Positions 25,491-35,469 of a DNA stretch of 64,000 nucleotides are shown here, piece after piece. The translations under genes were made by a program, and so were the position numbers. The stretch is taken from NCBI RefSeq assembly GCF_023823125.1, contig NZ_CP090949.1, positions 2,442,001-2,506,000 on the forward strand, in the 5' to 3' direction. The first letter of the stretch is position 1. Each line of letters begins with the position of its first letter. This DNA is from Erythrobacter aurantius. Lineage in GTDB: Bacteria > Pseudomonadota > Alphaproteobacteria > Sphingomonadales > Sphingomonadaceae. The notes under the pieces were generated by a model. The model did not search any database. It was not told where the DNA came from and saw only the letters and a program-made list of their open reading frames with translations.

Positions 25491-25612
25491 TATTCGTTGC
25501 AGGCAGGTACCCCCTCATGACCTGTCTGTGGAACGGTGCCTTCGGGCCCATTCCTCCCTGAACCTGGCCACCTCGTGCTTGCCCCCTAAATCGCGCGAGG
25601 TGGCTTTTTCTT
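25485..25612 (+). ncRNA. Candidate small RNA between two terminators
   Basis: A gene-free stretch of about 120 bases begins right after the SapC terminator and ends in its own hairpin plus T-run (25567-25612). A TATTTATT element near 25487 could be a -10 box. The body carries an unpaired-looking ATTCCTCCCTG, an anti-Shine-Dalgarno type sequence common in alphaproteobacterial trans-acting sRNAs. No open frame of note is present. The two back-to-back terminators are the main evidence. It matches no RNA family that I recognise. Confidence 0.35.
25567..25612 (+). terminator. Intrinsic terminator of the candidate sRNA
   Basis: A 9-bp perfect stem (25567-25575 GCCACCTCG with 25596-25604 CGAGGTGGC) encloses a 20-base loop and is followed by TTTTTCTTT. 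The orientation is plus, facing the convergent amidohydrolase gene. Read on the minus strand it has no T-run. Confidence 0.75.
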
Positions 25613-25670
25613 TCGGTTTCCCCGAAATTTGCGGCTGTCGCGGGCAGACGCCCCGACACCAGCCTCCTGC

Positions 25671-26693
25671 CTATTCGGCTGCCTGCGCGGTTTCGTCCCT
25701 CGCACCCAATGCCGCCGTATGCGCACCCAGTTCCCGCACCAACCCGGCCAGCATCCGCGCCAGCGGAGCCATCGCCGCGGTCGGCTGTGACAGGGCATCA
25801 TCGAGATAGGTTGATCGGCACAATTCGATCTGCATCGCGTGGATGCCTCGCGCAGGTTTGGCGTGGCGGTCCAGCACGTAGCCACCCGAATAGGGGCGGT
25901 TATGCGCGGCAACACAGCCCTGCTGCTCCAGATAGGCAAATGCGCGGGTCATCAACCCATTGTCGCAGGATGCGCCGAACCTGTCGCCCAGCACGATCTG
26001 CGGCGCGATCTCTTCCCCGTCCCTGCCGCCTGCCTGAAGGCGCAAGGGCGGCATCGAATGCAAGTCGATCAGCAGCACCGCCCCCCATGCGTCGCGGATG
26101 CGCGTCAATTCGCGTTCGAGGAACAGGTGATAGGGGCGATGGATTTCATCAATCCGGCGATCCAGCTCCGCGCGCGGCAGGCGGTGGCGCCAGATTTCGC
26201 CGAAGCCCGGCAGGCGGCGCGGCACCAGCCCCAGCCCGCTGCGCGCGCGGGCATTGGTGCCCGCGATATGCGGCTGCGGCTTTGTGGCACGGCGCGAAGG
26301 CCCTTCGATCATTTCCCAGTCGATATCGTCATGCGCCCGGTTGAGATCGAGCATCGCGCGCGGCGCGTGCGCCACCAGCAGGCTGGTGCCTGTCGCGCGG
26401 GCAATCTCCACCCCGACCGAATCGACATGGCGATCCTCCAGCCGCAATTGCGACAGCGGCGCGTCGCGCATCAGATTCAGCGTCGCTTCGGGATAGACCC
26501 GCCCCGCATGCGGTACGGCGATCACCACCGGCAAGGGCATGGAACGCGGCGCGACATGGACGAAGGCCGGCAGAATACGTCCCTTTTCGTCACGCTCGGT
26601 CGCGCTGATCGCTCCCCCGCGCGTCGTCAGGAGTTCCGCCTGTCTGTCGGCACCTGTTGGGATGAGATCGTCATTACCGGGGATGGAATGCAT
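25671..26693 (-). CDS. N-formylglutamate amidohydrolase family protein
   Basis: A 340-residue protein with the FGase family signature sequences: VVIAVPHAGRVYP near residue 56, LVAHAPRAMLDLNRAHDD in the middle, LIDLHSMPPL, and near the C-terminus RPYSGGYVLDRHA and IHAMQIELCRSTYLD. The family enzyme hydrolyses N-formylglutamate at the end of histidine breakdown, but many paralogues occur outside hut operons and no hut gene is near. The first ~45 residues are outside the conserved domain and the start lacks a ribosome site, so an internal start is possible. It is divergent from cpdR. Confidence 0.75.
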   Translation of the reverse strand: MHSIPGNDDLIPTGADRQAELLTTRGGAISATERDEKGRILPAFVHVAPRSMPLPVVIAVPHAGRVYPEATLNLMRDAPLSQLRLEDRHVDSVGVEIARATGTSLLVAHAPRAMLDLNRAHDDIDWEMIEGPSRRATKPQPHIAGTNARARSGLGLVPRRLPGFGEIWRHRLPRAELDRRIDEIHRPYHLFLERELTRIRDAWGAVLLIDLHSMPPLRLQAGGRDGEEIAPQIVLGDRFGASCDNGLMTRAFAYLEQQGCVAAHNRPYSGGYVLDRHAKPARGIHAMQIELCRSTYLDDALSQPTAAMAPLARMLAGLVRELGAHTAALGARDETAQAAE

Positions 26694-26835
26694 GATGAGC
26701 GGTGCTGCCCTGTTTGCTTGCGCGTGTCAAAACATGACAGCGCGGTTCATTCGAGATGGTTCCGGCGTCTCAAAGCTGGCCAATACCGTATTGCGGGAAA
26801 GATTTCTTAAGCCCGAGCGTGTAAAGGCCGTTGCC

Positions 26836-27234
26836 ATGACAGCGACTCCCGCCCCCACCCACCGCATCCTCTTGGCCGAAGACGACAATGCCATGCGCAC
26901 CTATCTGGAGCGGGCCCTGGAAAATGCCGGCTACAGCGTCGTCAGTGTCGATCGCGGCACCGATGCCTTGCCGTTGCTGGAGGCTGAGAGTTTCGACCTG
27001 TTGCTGTCCGACATCGTGATGCCGGAAATGGACGGGATCGAGCTGGCTCAGCGGTGTGCGGAAATCAGCCCGCGAACCAAGGTGATGTTCATTACCGGCT
27101 TTGCCGCCGTGTCCTTGCGCGCAAGCCGCGAACAGCCACACGCGAAGGTTCTTTCCAAGCCGTTCCATCTGCGCGATCTGGTGCTGGAGGTGGAGCGCGT
27201 GTTTGACGATGCGCGCGAGGCGAGCCTCAGGTAA
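26836..27234 (+). CDS. cpdR: Single-domain response regulator CpdR
   Basis: A 132-residue receiver domain with the acidic pocket LLAEDDNAMR (Glu15-Asp17), phosphoacceptor Asp59 in LLLSDIVMPEMDGIELA, then VMFITGFAAVSL and VLSKPFHLRDLV. The exact IVMPEMDGIELA and MFITGFAAV wording matches Caulobacter CpdR, the adaptor that, when unphosphorylated, primes ClpXP to degrade CtrA regulators and other cell-cycle proteins. It is phosphorylated through CckA-ChpT in that pathway, and cckA is in this window at 36.7-39.2 kb. The ATG at 26836 has an AAGG site 8 bases upstream; a longer frame from 26539 is not conserved. Assigned by sequence resemblance. Confidence 0.85.
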   Translation: MTATPAPTHRILLAEDDNAMRTYLERALENAGYSVVSVDRGTDALPLLEAESFDLLLSDIVMPEMDGIELAQRCAEISPRTKVMFITGFAAVSLRASREQPHAKVLSKPFHLRDLVLEVERVFDDAREASLR

Positions 27235-27295
27235 GAGAATTATCGGGTGACGCGGCGCGAATCGCTTGCACAGCGCAATCGCATTCGCTAACGCG

Positions 27296-27326
27296 CCGCT
27301 TCCGCTTTCACCACGAAGCGGGGTTT
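27296..27326 (+). terminator. Probable terminator after cpdR
   Basis: A 7-bp stem CCGCTTC (27296-27302) with GAAGCGG (27315-27321) and a 12-base loop, followed by GGTTTT. It ends 9 bases before the tRNA gene. Confidence 0.5.
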
Positions 27327-27335
27327 TGATGGTAC

Positions 27336-27410
27336 GGGCGTATAGCTCAGTGGTAGAGCACTGTGTTGACATCGCAGGGGTCGGGAGTTCAACTCTCTCT
27401 ACGCCCACCA
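27336..27410 (+). tRNA. tRNA-Val (anticodon GAC)
   Basis: A 75-base cloverleaf with the 3' CCA encoded. The acceptor stem is GGGCGTA / TACGCCC, the D arm contains AGCTCAGTGGTAGAGC, the anticodon stem-loop is CTGTG-TTGACAT-CGCAG giving anticodon GAC, and the T arm is GGGAGTTCAACTCTC with the usual TTC. A hairpin terminator follows 24 bases later, so it is a stand-alone tRNA. Confidence 0.96.
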
Positions 27411-27434
27411 TCGAAAAGGGGCCACGGCCCGATC

Positions 27435-27462
27435 AAGGCACCGCGATTGCGGTGCCTTTTTC
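27435..27462 (+). terminator. Intrinsic terminator of the tRNA-Val transcript
   Basis: A 10-bp perfect stem AAGGCACCGC (27435-27444) / GCGGTGCCTT (27449-27458), loop GATT, with T-run TTTTT at the end. Confidence 0.9.
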
Positions 27463-27758
27463 GTTGCGTAGCGGCATTCTGGTCGTTTGCTTTCCTACTG
27501 ATGCGGTGTTCGCATAAACTCTCGGGATGTCACCACGCCCGCGCCTTTTTCCGAAACCCGCAGCCCATGCCCTTGGTGGCAAGATCGGGGGCGAAGTTTC
27601 TTTCCCTTGGACAGTGTTCCATCTGTTCCATCCTGTAGGATTTGCGAAGCACTCGCACCCCCACTTGCACCCTGCGACGCCTCTGCTAGAGCGCCCTCAG
27701 GGATCACATCAGACATCTCTGTTGTGCGAAATCAGTCCGAAAGGGTGAGGCAAAAGCC
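27463..27758. other. Gene-free spacer between tRNA-Val and icd
   Basis: About 300 bases with no convincing open frame. It holds copy 2 of the dispersed GTTCCAT repeat at 27609-27642 and, next to icd, an AAAGGGTGAGG ribosome binding site. The icd promoter must be here, but no clear -35/-10 pair could be picked by eye. Confidence 0.6.
27609..27642 (+). repeat. Dispersed GTTCCAT repeat, copy 2
   Basis: GGACAGT, then two GTTCCAT heptamers separated by CT, then CCTGTAGGATT. It is nearly identical to copies 1, 3 and 4 and has the same sense as the downstream icd gene, 117 bases before its start. Confidence 0.88.
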
Positions 27759-28982
27759 ATGCAGAAAATTCAGGTCAAAAACCCCGTAGTCGAGCTCGAC
27801 GGTGACGAGATGACACGGATCATCTGGCAGTGGATCCGCGAAAGGCTGATCCTGCCCTATCTCGATGTTGACCTGAAGTATTACGACCTCTCCGTCGAAA
27901 AGCGCGACGAAACCGACGACCAGATCACCATCGATGCCGCAAACGCGATCAAGCAGTATGGCGTTGGCGTGAAGTGCGCAACGATCACCCCGGACGAAGC
28001 CCGCGTCGAGGAATTCAGCCTCAAGAAGATGTGGAAGTCGCCCAACGGCACGATCCGCAACATCCTTGGCGGTGTGGTGTTCCGCGAACCGATCGTGATC
28101 GACAACGTGCCGCGGTTGGTGCCGGGCTGGACCGATCCGATCGTGGTCGGCCGCCATGCATTCGGCGACCAGTATCGCGCCACCGACACGCTGATCCCCG
28201 GCCCCGGCAAGCTGCGCTTGGTGTTCGAAGGCGAAGATGGCGAGAAGATCGACCTCAACGTGTTCGACTTCCCGTCGAGCGGCATCGCCATGGCGATGTA
28301 TAACCTCGACGATTCGATCCGCGACTTTGCCCGCGCCAGCTTCAACTACGGCCTCAACCTCGGCTGGCCGGTGTATCTGTCGACCAAGAACACGATCATG
28401 AAAGCCTATGACGGCCGCTTCAAGGACCTGTTCCAGGAAGTGTTCGACAACGAAGGCTTCGCCGAGAAGTTCAAGGAAAAGGGCATCGTCTACGAACACC
28501 GCCTGATCGACGACATGGTCGCTTCGGCACTCAAGTGGTCGGGCAAGTTCGTCTGGGCTTGCAAGAACTACGACGGCGACGTGCAGTCCGACACCGTGGC
28601 GCAAGGGTTCGGCTCGCTCGGCCTGATGACTTCGGTGCTGATGACCCCGGACGGCAAGACTGTCGAAGCCGAAGCCGCTCACGGCACCGTCACCCGCCAC
28701 TATCGCCAGCACCAGCAGGGCAAGGCGACTTCGACCAACCCGATCGCCTCGATCTTCGCGTGGACGCGCGGCCTGATGTATCGCGGCAAGTTCGACGGCA
28801 CCCCCGATGTGGTGCGCTTTGCCGAAACGCTAGAGCGGGTCTGCATCCAGACGGTCGAAAACGGCCAGATGACGAAGGACTTGGCGCTGCTCATCGGTCC
28901 GGGCCAGAACTGGCTGACGACCGAGCAGTTCTTCGAGGCGATCGTGCAGAACCTCGAAAAGGAAATGGCCAACTGGGCCTGA
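27759..28982 (+). CDS. icd: NADP-dependent isocitrate dehydrogenase (dimeric, eukaryote-like type)
   Basis: A 407-residue TCA-cycle enzyme that converts isocitrate to 2-oxoglutarate and CO2 with NADP. The start [20 protein letters not shown] and the segments [19 protein letters not shown] and [17 protein letters not shown] are diagnostic of the homodimeric class found in alphaproteobacteria and eukaryotes. The gene has a strong purine-rich ribosome site (AAAGGGTGAGG) and is followed by a hairpin, so it is probably monocistronic. Confidence 0.96.
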   Translation: MQKIQVKNPVVELDGDEMTRIIWQWIRERLILPYLDVDLKYYDLSVEKRDETDDQITIDAANAIKQYGVGVKCATITPDEARVEEFSLKKMWKSPNGTIRNILGGVVFREPIVIDNVPRLVPGWTDPIVVGRHAFGDQYRATDTLIPGPGKLRLVFEGEDGEKIDLNVFDFPSSGIAMAMYNLDDSIRDFARASFNYGLNLGWPVYLSTKNTIMKAYDGRFKDLFQEVFDNEGFAEKFKEKGIVYEHRLIDDMVASALKWSGKFVWACKNYDGDVQSDTVAQGFGSLGLMTSVLMTPDGKTVEAEAAHGTVTRHYRQHQQGKATSTNPIASIFAWTRGLMYRGKFDGTPDVVRFAETLERVCIQTVENGQMTKDLALLIGPGQNWLTTEQFFEAIVQNLEKEMANWA

Positions 28983-29030
28983 TCCGCGCCACAAACATCG
29001 GAACATGCGCCGCTATCCGGCGTAGGATTG

Positions 29031-29070
29031 GGGCGGCCTCTCGCAAGAGCAGGCCGCCCTTCGCGCTTTT
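29031..29070 (+). terminator. Probable terminator after icd
   Basis: A 9-bp perfect stem GGGCGGCCT (29031-29039) / AGGCCGCCC (29051-29059), loop of 11 bases, followed by TTCGCGCTTTT. The T-run is broken, so efficiency may be modest. Confidence 0.6.
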
Positions 29071-29082
29071 GAGGACCCCGAC

Positions 29083-30726
29083 ATGACCCAGACCCGCAGC
29101 AAGGCCCGGCTCGAAATCCGGCAGGCAAAGCTCAAGGACGTGCGCGCCATCGGTGATCTCGTCCGCCGCGCCTATGATGACCTGCCCGCTTACACGCAGG
29201 GGGAGATCCGGGGGCAGATCAACAACTACCCGCAAGGCTGCTTCGTCGCGGTGCTGGACGGGGAAATCGTCGGCTATTGCGCTTCGATGCGGCTCGACGA
29301 ACGGGTCGCGCTGTCGGATCACACCTGGGACGAAGTGACCGGCAACGGCTTCGGTTCGCGCCACGATCCGACCGGGGACTGGCTCTATGGCTATGAACTC
29401 TGTGTCGATCCTCAGGTGCGCGGGACGCGGCTCGGACGGAGGCTCTATGAGGAACGCCGTGCGCTCGCCGAGAGGCTCGACCTCACCGGTATCGTGTTCG
29501 GTGGGCGTATGCCGGGCTATGCACGTGCAAAACGGCGCAAGAGCAACCGCGCAGAAACACCGCAGGAATACCTCGACCTGATCATGGAGGGGAAAGTCCA
29601 CGATCCCGTCCTGCGGTTCCAATTGGCCAACGGCTTCGAACCTGCAGGTATCCTTCCCAAATACCTTCCGGAGGACAAGGCGAGCCGGGGCAACGCTGTG
29701 CGCATGGTCTGGCGCAATCCCTATGTCGATGCCGACGCGCCGCGAAAACATCGCCTGCCGCGCGATGTCGAAGGGGTAAGGATCGCAACCTGCCAGCTTC
29801 AGGCGCGGGCCGTGAAGGACTTTGACGAATTCATGAAGAGCGTCGAGTACTTCGTTGATGTTGCATCAGATTACGAAAGCGACTTCATCGTTTTCCCTGA
29901 GATGTTCACGCTGATGCTGCTGAGCGCGGAGGAAGACGAACTCTCCCCGCTCGAAGCGATCGAGGCGCTGTCGGAATACACACCGCGTATCCGCACCGCG
30001 CTGTCGGAAATGGCGCTCGCCTACAACATCAACATCATCGGCGGATCGCACCCGACGCGCATGCCGGACGGCGACATCCACAACGTCGCCTATGTCTGCC
30101 TGCGCGACGGATCGGTTTACGCGCAGGAGAAGATCCACCCTACCCCGAACGAGGCATATTGGTGGAACATCAAAGGCGGCGACACCATCGACGCGATCCC
30201 AACCGACTGCGGGCCGATCGGGGTGCTGATCTGCTATGACAGCGAGTTCCCCGAACTGGCCCGGCGTCTGGTCGACGAAGGGGCGCGGATCATTTTCGTC
30301 CCGTTCTGCACCGACAGCCGGCAAGGATACATGCGGGTGCGCTATTGCGCGCAGGCCCGCGCCATCGAAAACCAGTGCTATGTCGTGATGAGCGGCAATG
30401 TCGGTAACCTGCCCAATGTTGCCAACATGGACATACAGTACGCGCAAAGCTGCATCCTGACCCCTTGCGATTTCCCCTTCGCCCGCGACGGAATCGCCGC
30501 GGAGGCGACCGAGAATGTCGAAACGCTGACGATCAGCGACGTCAACCTTTCCGACTTGCAATGGGCCCGCGCCGAAGGGACGGTGCAGAACCTCGCGGAT
30601 CGGCGTTTCGACCTTTATCGCATCAAGTGGGACAAACGGGTCGGCAATATCTCCGATCCGCTTGGCGAAGGCGCCGCCAACACTCCTGGAACCGCCGCAG
30701 GTGGTCATGGTCACGGAGGTGGGTGA
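29083..30726 (+). CDS. Fusion of GNAT N-acetyltransferase and nitrilase-superfamily hydrolase
   Basis: The 547-residue protein has an N-terminal GNAT domain (about residues 5-200, with the acetyl-CoA-binding LCVDPQVRGTRLGRRLYEE) and a C-terminal carbon-nitrogen hydrolase domain (about 225-510). The nitrilase triad is visible: Glu in FPEMFTL near 271, Lys in EKIHPTPNE near 348 and Cys in LICYDSEFPE near 385. Proteins with this layout are known in many bacteria, but the reaction is not established; an amidase whose substrate or product is acetylated is one guess. The C-terminus is Gly/His-rich (HGHGGG). Confidence 0.88.
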   Translation: MTQTRSKARLEIRQAKLKDVRAIGDLVRRAYDDLPAYTQGEIRGQINNYPQGCFVAVLDGEIVGYCASMRLDERVALSDHTWDEVTGNGFGSRHDPTGDWLYGYELCVDPQVRGTRLGRRLYEERRALAERLDLTGIVFGGRMPGYARAKRRKSNRAETPQEYLDLIMEGKVHDPVLRFQLANGFEPAGILPKYLPEDKASRGNAVRMVWRNPYVDADAPRKHRLPRDVEGVRIATCQLQARAVKDFDEFMKSVEYFVDVASDYESDFIVFPEMFTLMLLSAEEDELSPLEAIEALSEYTPRIRTALSEMALAYNINIIGGSHPTRMPDGDIHNVAYVCLRDGSVYAQEKIHPTPNEAYWWNIKGGDTIDAIPTDCGPIGVLICYDSEFPELARRLVDEGARIIFVPFCTDSRQGYMRVRYCAQARAIENQCYVVMSGNVGNLPNVANMDIQYAQSCILTPCDFPFARDGIAAEATENVETLTISDVNLSDLQWARAEGTVQNLADRRFDLYRIKWDKRVGNISDPLGEGAANTPGTAAGGHGHGGG

Positions 30727-30757
30727 CTTGTCGAAGGTTGCTGGCTAATCCATTGCC

Positions 30758-32509
30758 ATGGCAGGTGAACTGACCCTCTCTCCGGTAATGTCCGACGCGC
30801 TGGTGATCCTAGGATCGGCCGGTATCGTCATCCCCGTGTTTGCGCGTTTCCGCATCACCCCGATTATCGGATTCATCCTGATCGGCATCCTTGTCGGCCC
30901 GTTCGGGCTCGGGTCGATGGTGGATCAGGCCCCTTGGCTCAGACACATAACCATATCAGAGCCAGATCATCTCACTCCCTTCGCCGATTTTGGGATCATC
31001 CTGCTGCTGTTCGCCATCGGGCTGGAATTGTCGTTCAATCGCCTTTGGCAATTGCGAAAGCTGGTGTTCGGGCTTGGCAGTCTCGAATTGTTGATCATCG
31101 GCAGCGTTTCGGCGGCTTTCTTCGGATATTACAACGGGATGGATTCCACCGCCGCATTGGCGCTGGGATTTGCGCTCGCGTTCTCCTCCACCGCCATCGT
31201 GTTGCCGATTTCGGGAACGCGCTCCCCGGTGGGCCGTGCGGCGCTTTCGATGCTGCTGTTCGAGGACATCATGATCGTGCCGATCATCTTCATCCTCGGC
31301 GCGCTTGCACCCAATGCGCAGGCCGACGGGGTTGGCGGCTTAACCGACACGCTGATCCAGGGCGGGATTGTGATCCTGCTGCTGCTCATTGTCGGGCGCT
31401 TTGCCCTGCCCCGGCTGTTCAGCCAGGCAGCGCGGACCAAAAGCCCGGAGTTGTTCCTCGCCGCGTCACTGCTCGTCGTAATCGGCGCCAGCCTTGCCAC
31501 GGCAGCAACCGGACTTTCACCGATTGTGGGCGCGCTGATCGCAGGTCTTCTGATCGCGGAAACCGAATACCACGGCGAAGTGGAAACCATCATGGAGCCG
31601 TTCAAAGGGCTTGCCCTTGGCGTGTTCCTGATCACCATCGGGATGAGCATCGATCTGCGGGCCATCTGGGCGGATATTGGCAATATCATGGGCGCTGTCG
31701 TGGGCGTGCTGGTGTTCAAAGCGATCGTCACCGGAACGCTTCTAAGACTGATGGGAGCACGCCGCAGTACAGCCACCGAAACCGGCGTGTTGATGGCCAG
31801 CCCCAGCGAAACCACCCTGATTGTACTGGCAGCGGCGACAAGCGCGCTGGTGATCGAAGCGGAAACCGCGCAATTCTGGCAAATCGTCACCGCAATCGGG
31901 CTTACAGTGACGCCGCTTCTCGCCAAGCTTGGCCGGGTTATCGCGCGCCGGGTGGAGGCGGCCCCGGAATTGCCCGAAGAAGACAATGATGAAGCCCGCA
32001 CCATCATAATCGGCGGTGGCCGCGTAGGCCGCTTGATCGCGGACATGATGGTCGCGCACGATCAACCCTATGTCATGCTCGATTCCGATCCTGATCTGAT
32101 CGATCGGGCCAAGCGCGACGGATATCGGGCGACCTTTGGCGATGCCGCGCGGGGCGATGCGCTGACCCGGCTCGGCATCGAAAAGGCTCCGGCTCTTGTG
32201 CTGACGATGGACGAACCCGTCCTCGCGCAACGGCTTGTGGGCAAATTGCGGGCCGAACACCCCGATCTGCTGATTGTGGCGCGTGCACGCGATACCGATC
32301 ACGCCGCCGCGCTCTATCGCGCCGGAGCAAGCCATGCCGTTCCGGAAAACCTCGAAAGCTCGCTGCAACTCTCGGAAGCCGTGCTGGTGGACATAGGCGT
32401 GGCAATGGGCCCGGTGATCGCCTCGATCCACGCCAAACGCGACGAGTACCGGGAAAAACTCGAAGTCGAAGGGGGCCTTAGCGAAAAACCGAAACTGCGC
32501 ACGAGCTGA
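30758..32509 (+). CDS. Monovalent cation:proton antiporter-2 (Kef-type) with TrkA-N domain
   Basis: A 583-residue CPA2 transporter. The N-terminal ~400 residues contain about 12-13 membrane segments with GFILIGILVGPFGLG, FGIILLLFAIGLELSF and ALGFALAFSSTAIVLPI, typical of KefB/KefC and RosB. A cytosolic TrkA-N/RCK domain follows (TIIIGGGRVGRLIADMM, about residue 415), which binds NAD(H) and gates transport. It is expected to exchange K+ or Na+ for H+. No KefF/KefG partner is adjacent. The ATG lies 31 bases after the GNAT-nitrilase gene. Confidence 0.88.
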   Translation: MAGELTLSPVMSDALVILGSAGIVIPVFARFRITPIIGFILIGILVGPFGLGSMVDQAPWLRHITISEPDHLTPFADFGIILLLFAIGLELSFNRLWQLRKLVFGLGSLELLIIGSVSAAFFGYYNGMDSTAALALGFALAFSSTAIVLPISGTRSPVGRAALSMLLFEDIMIVPIIFILGALAPNAQADGVGGLTDTLIQGGIVILLLLIVGRFALPRLFSQAARTKSPELFLAASLLVVIGASLATAATGLSPIVGALIAGLLIAETEYHGEVETIMEPFKGLALGVFLITIGMSIDLRAIWADIGNIMGAVVGVLVFKAIVTGTLLRLMGARRSTATETGVLMASPSETTLIVLAAATSALVIEAETAQFWQIVTAIGLTVTPLLAKLGRVIARRVEAAPELPEEDNDEARTIIIGGGRVGRLIADMMVAHDQPYVMLDSDPDLIDRAKRDGYRATFGDAARGDALTRLGIEKAPALVLTMDEPVLAQRLVGKLRAEHPDLLIVARARDTDHAAALYRAGASHAVPENLESSLQLSEAVLVDIGVAMGPVIASIHAKRDEYREKLEVEGGLSEKPKLRTS

Positions 32510-32543
32510 CGAGCGCGGATGCGCTCATCGCTCGCCTGCACCG

Positions 32544-35210
32544 TCAGGCGTTGACCGAAGCCAGCGCAGCCTTGACCGCGGCAATCGCTTCGTCTGCCTT
32601 GCTTCCGTCCGGGCCACCACCTTGAGCCATGTCGGCACGGCCACCGCCGCCCTTGCCGCCCAGCGCTTCAACCCCAGCGCGCACCAGATCGACCGCGCTG
32701 AACCTGTCGGTCAGATCATCGGTAACAGCGGCTGCAATCGCGCCCTTGCCTTCGTTAACCGCGACGATTGCCGCCACGCCCGATCCGAGCCGGGTCTTGG
32801 CCTCGTCGAGCAGCGGGCGCAGTTCCTTGGGGTTGAGCCCTTCGATCACCTGGCCGCTGAATGCCACACCGGCAACGGTTTCGTCCTGCCCTGCTGCTCC
32901 GCCAGCGCCTGCGCCGCCGCCCAGCGCCAATGCCTTCTTCGCTTCGGCGAGTTCCTTTTCGAGCCGTTTGCGTTCGTCCAGCAGCGCGGCGATGCGCGCA
33001 GGAACTTCCTCAGGCGTGGCGCGGATCGCGCCTGCTGCGGCTTTCAGCATTTCCTCGCGCCCGACGAGCCAGTTGCGAGCGGCGTCGCCTGTCAGCGCCT
33101 CAATCCGGCGAACGCCCGATGAAACCGCGCTTTCAGAAACGATTCGGAACAGGCCGATATCACCGGTCGCACGGACATGGGTGCCGCCGCACAGTTCGAC
33201 CGAGTAATTGCGCCCGCCGTTCCCGGCGCGCCCCATCGAAAGGACGCGGACTTCGTCGCCATACTTTTCGCCAAACAGAGCCAGCGCCCCTGCCTCGACA
33301 GCATCATCGGGGCTCATCAGGCGAGTGGAGACGGGTTCATTGGCGAGGATTTCGGCGTTTACCTCGGCCTCAATCGCCGCAATCTCGTCAGCTTCCAACG
33401 CCTTGGGGTGCGAGAAGTCGAAACGCAAACGGTCTTCAGCCACGAGCGAACCCTTTTGCGTCACGTGACCGCCCAGCTGATTGCGCAGAGCGGCATGGAC
33501 AAGGTGCGTAGCCGAATGGTTCGCGCGGATCTGGCTGCGCCGCGCCGTATCGACGGCCAGCTGAACCGTGTCGCCAACCGCGATGGCCCCCGCCGAAATG
33601 GTCGAATGGTGCGCGTGAAGGCGGCCCAGCGGCTTGCTGGTGTCCGTCACACTGGCCGAAAAGCCCGAAGGATTGGTGATCGAACCGGTGTCGCCGGTCT
33701 GTCCGCCGCTTTCGCCATAGAACGGGGTCTGGTTGGTCAGGATGACGACGGAATCACCCGCGCCCGCGCTGCCGACTTCGGCGCCGTCCTTGACCAGGGC
33801 GACCACCGTGCCTTCGCCCACTGTGGCGCTGTAGCCGGTGAATTCGGTCGCGCCTTCGCGCTCGGCGATATCGAACCAGACTTCTCCCGATGCCGCCTCG
33901 CCCGATCCCTTCCATGCAGCGCGTGCCGCCGCCTTTTGCTGGGCCATGGCTTCGTCGAAACCGGCGCGGTCGACATTGATGCCACGCACGCGCAGCGCGT
34001 CTTCAGTCAGATCGTAGGGGAAGCCGTAAGTGTCGTAGAGCCTGAAAGCGGTTTCCCCGTCGAGCTCGCCGCCCGCCGACATGTCGGCGGTCGCCTCGTC
34101 GAGCAGCTTGAGACCCTTCTCAAGCGTCCGGCGGAACTGCGTTTCCTCGCGAAGCAGCACTTCCTCGATCAGGGCCTGACCGCGCTGTAGCTCAGGATAG
34201 GCCTGCCCCATCTCAGTGACGAGTGCCGGGACAAGCCGGTGCATCAACGGTTCGCTAGCGCCGAGGATATGCGCATGGCGCATGGCGCGGCGCATGATCC
34301 GGCGCAGCACATAGCCGCGACCTTCGTTGGAAGGCAGCACCCCGTCCGCCATCAGGAAGGATGTCGAGCGCAGGTGATCGGCGATGACCCGGTGCGAAGC
34401 GGTGTGTTCGCCCTGAGCGGCAACCCCGGTTAGTCCTTCGGATGCAGCAATCAGCGCCTTGAAGGTGTCGGTATCGTAGTTGTCATGCACGCCCTGCATC
34501 ACGGCAGCGATGCGTTCGAGGCCCATGCCAGTGTCGATCGAAGGACTGGGCAGGTTCGTCCGGGTGCCATCCGCAGCCTGTTCGAACTGCATGAACACGA
34601 GGTTCCAGATCTCGATGAAGCGATCGCCATCCTCGTCAGGGCTTCCCGGAGGACCACCGGGAATGTGATCGCCGTGATCGTAGAAGATTTCCGAACACGG
34701 GCCACACGGGCCGGTGTCGCCCATTGACCAGAAATTGTCATTGGTCGCGATGCGGATGATCCGGTCCTCGGGAAGGCCGGAAATCTTGCGCCAGAGGTCA
34801 AACGCCTCGTCATCGGTGTGATAGACAGTTGTCGTCAGCCGATCCGCCGGAAGGCCCCACTCACGCGTCAGCAAGTTCCAAGCATTGAGGATCGCCTGTT
34901 CCTTGAAATAGTCACCGAACGAGAAATTGCCGAGCATCTCGAAAAAGGTGTGATGCCGTGCCGTGTAGCCGACATTGTCGAGATCATTGTGTTTGCCCCC
35001 GGCGCGAACGCATTTTTGTGAGGATGTGGCGCGCGGTGCCGGCGGGGTTTCGAGGCCGGTGAACACGTTCTTGAACGGAACCATCCCGGCATTCACGAAC
35101 ATGAGCGTGGGATCGTTGTACGGAACCAGCGGCGCGCTCGGCATCTGGGCATGATCTTCCTTCCCGAAGAAGTCGAGGAAGGACCGGCGGATATCGTTTG
35201 TCGAAGTCAT
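32544..35210 (-). CDS. alaS: Alanyl-tRNA synthetase
   Basis: An 888-residue class II synthetase with the N-terminal [15 protein letters not shown], the aminoacylation core ([14 protein letters not shown]), the editing domain with zinc-binding [13 protein letters not shown] near residue 563 and [13 protein letters not shown] near 673, and a C-terminal DHHA1/C-Ala region ending in [20 protein letters not shown] 12 codons upstream (35246) is in frame, but the ATG at 35210 starts at the conserved sequence. It is followed convergently by the Kef-type antiporter and lies downstream of recA on the same strand, with a terminator between. Confidence 0.97.
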   Translation of the reverse strand: MTSTNDIRRSFLDFFGKEDHAQMPSAPLVPYNDPTLMFVNAGMVPFKNVFTGLETPPAPRATSSQKCVRAGGKHNDLDNVGYTARHHTFFEMLGNFSFGDYFKEQAILNAWNLLTREWGLPADRLTTTVYHTDDEAFDLWRKISGLPEDRIIRIATNDNFWSMGDTGPCGPCSEIFYDHGDHIPGGPPGSPDEDGDRFIEIWNLVFMQFEQAADGTRTNLPSPSIDTGMGLERIAAVMQGVHDNYDTDTFKALIAASEGLTGVAAQGEHTASHRVIADHLRSTSFLMADGVLPSNEGRGYVLRRIMRRAMRHAHILGASEPLMHRLVPALVTEMGQAYPELQRGQALIEEVLLREETQFRRTLEKGLKLLDEATADMSAGGELDGETAFRLYDTYGFPYDLTEDALRVRGINVDRAGFDEAMAQQKAAARAAWKGSGEAASGEVWFDIAEREGATEFTGYSATVGEGTVVALVKDGAEVGSAGAGDSVVILTNQTPFYGESGGQTGDTGSITNPSGFSASVTDTSKPLGRLHAHHSTISAGAIAVGDTVQLAVDTARRSQIRANHSATHLVHAALRNQLGGHVTQKGSLVAEDRLRFDFSHPKALEADEIAAIEAEVNAEILANEPVSTRLMSPDDAVEAGALALFGEKYGDEVRVLSMGRAGNGGRNYSVELCGGTHVRATGDIGLFRIVSESAVSSGVRRIEALTGDAARNWLVGREEMLKAAAGAIRATPEEVPARIAALLDERKRLEKELAEAKKALALGGGAGAGGAAGQDETVAGVAFSGQVIEGLNPKELRPLLDEAKTRLGSGVAAIVAVNEGKGAIAAAVTDDLTDRFSAVDLVRAGVEALGGKGGGGRADMAQGGGPDGSKADEAIAAVKAALASVNA

Positions 35211-35349
35211 GGAAACGCAGTTAGGCAATGCTTTGCGGAGCGACAAGCGAAAGCAGCGCGTTTTGGTTCATTCGCGCGAACGCTGTGGCGACACGGCCCG
35301 ACTTGTGGCGGGAATGCGCAACTGATCGGCAGCGCGCCAGGCAGCAATC

Positions 35350-35405
35350 CAACGAAAAACCGGCGCAAGCCACAATCCTTCGGGGAAAGGATGACTTGCG
35401 CCGGT
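35350..35405 (-). terminator. Intrinsic terminator after recA
   Basis: Read on the minus strand, ACCGGCGCAAG (35405-35395) pairs perfectly with CTTGCGCCGGT (35369-35359) and is followed by TTTTC. The 25-base loop holds a second small stem (ATCCTT / AAGGAT). It lies 65 bases past the recA stop. Confidence 0.88.
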
Positions 35406-35469
35406 ATTCCGTTTGTCCGGACAGGAGAACCCGAAGGCTCCGCCCTGCCCGCTTGAAGAGCCGATGTCG

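Noticed and set aside
32511-32526. Short hairpin GAGCGC-GGAT-GCGCTC between the antiporter and alaS
   Set aside because: A 6-bp stem with no T-run on either side; too weak to call a terminator.
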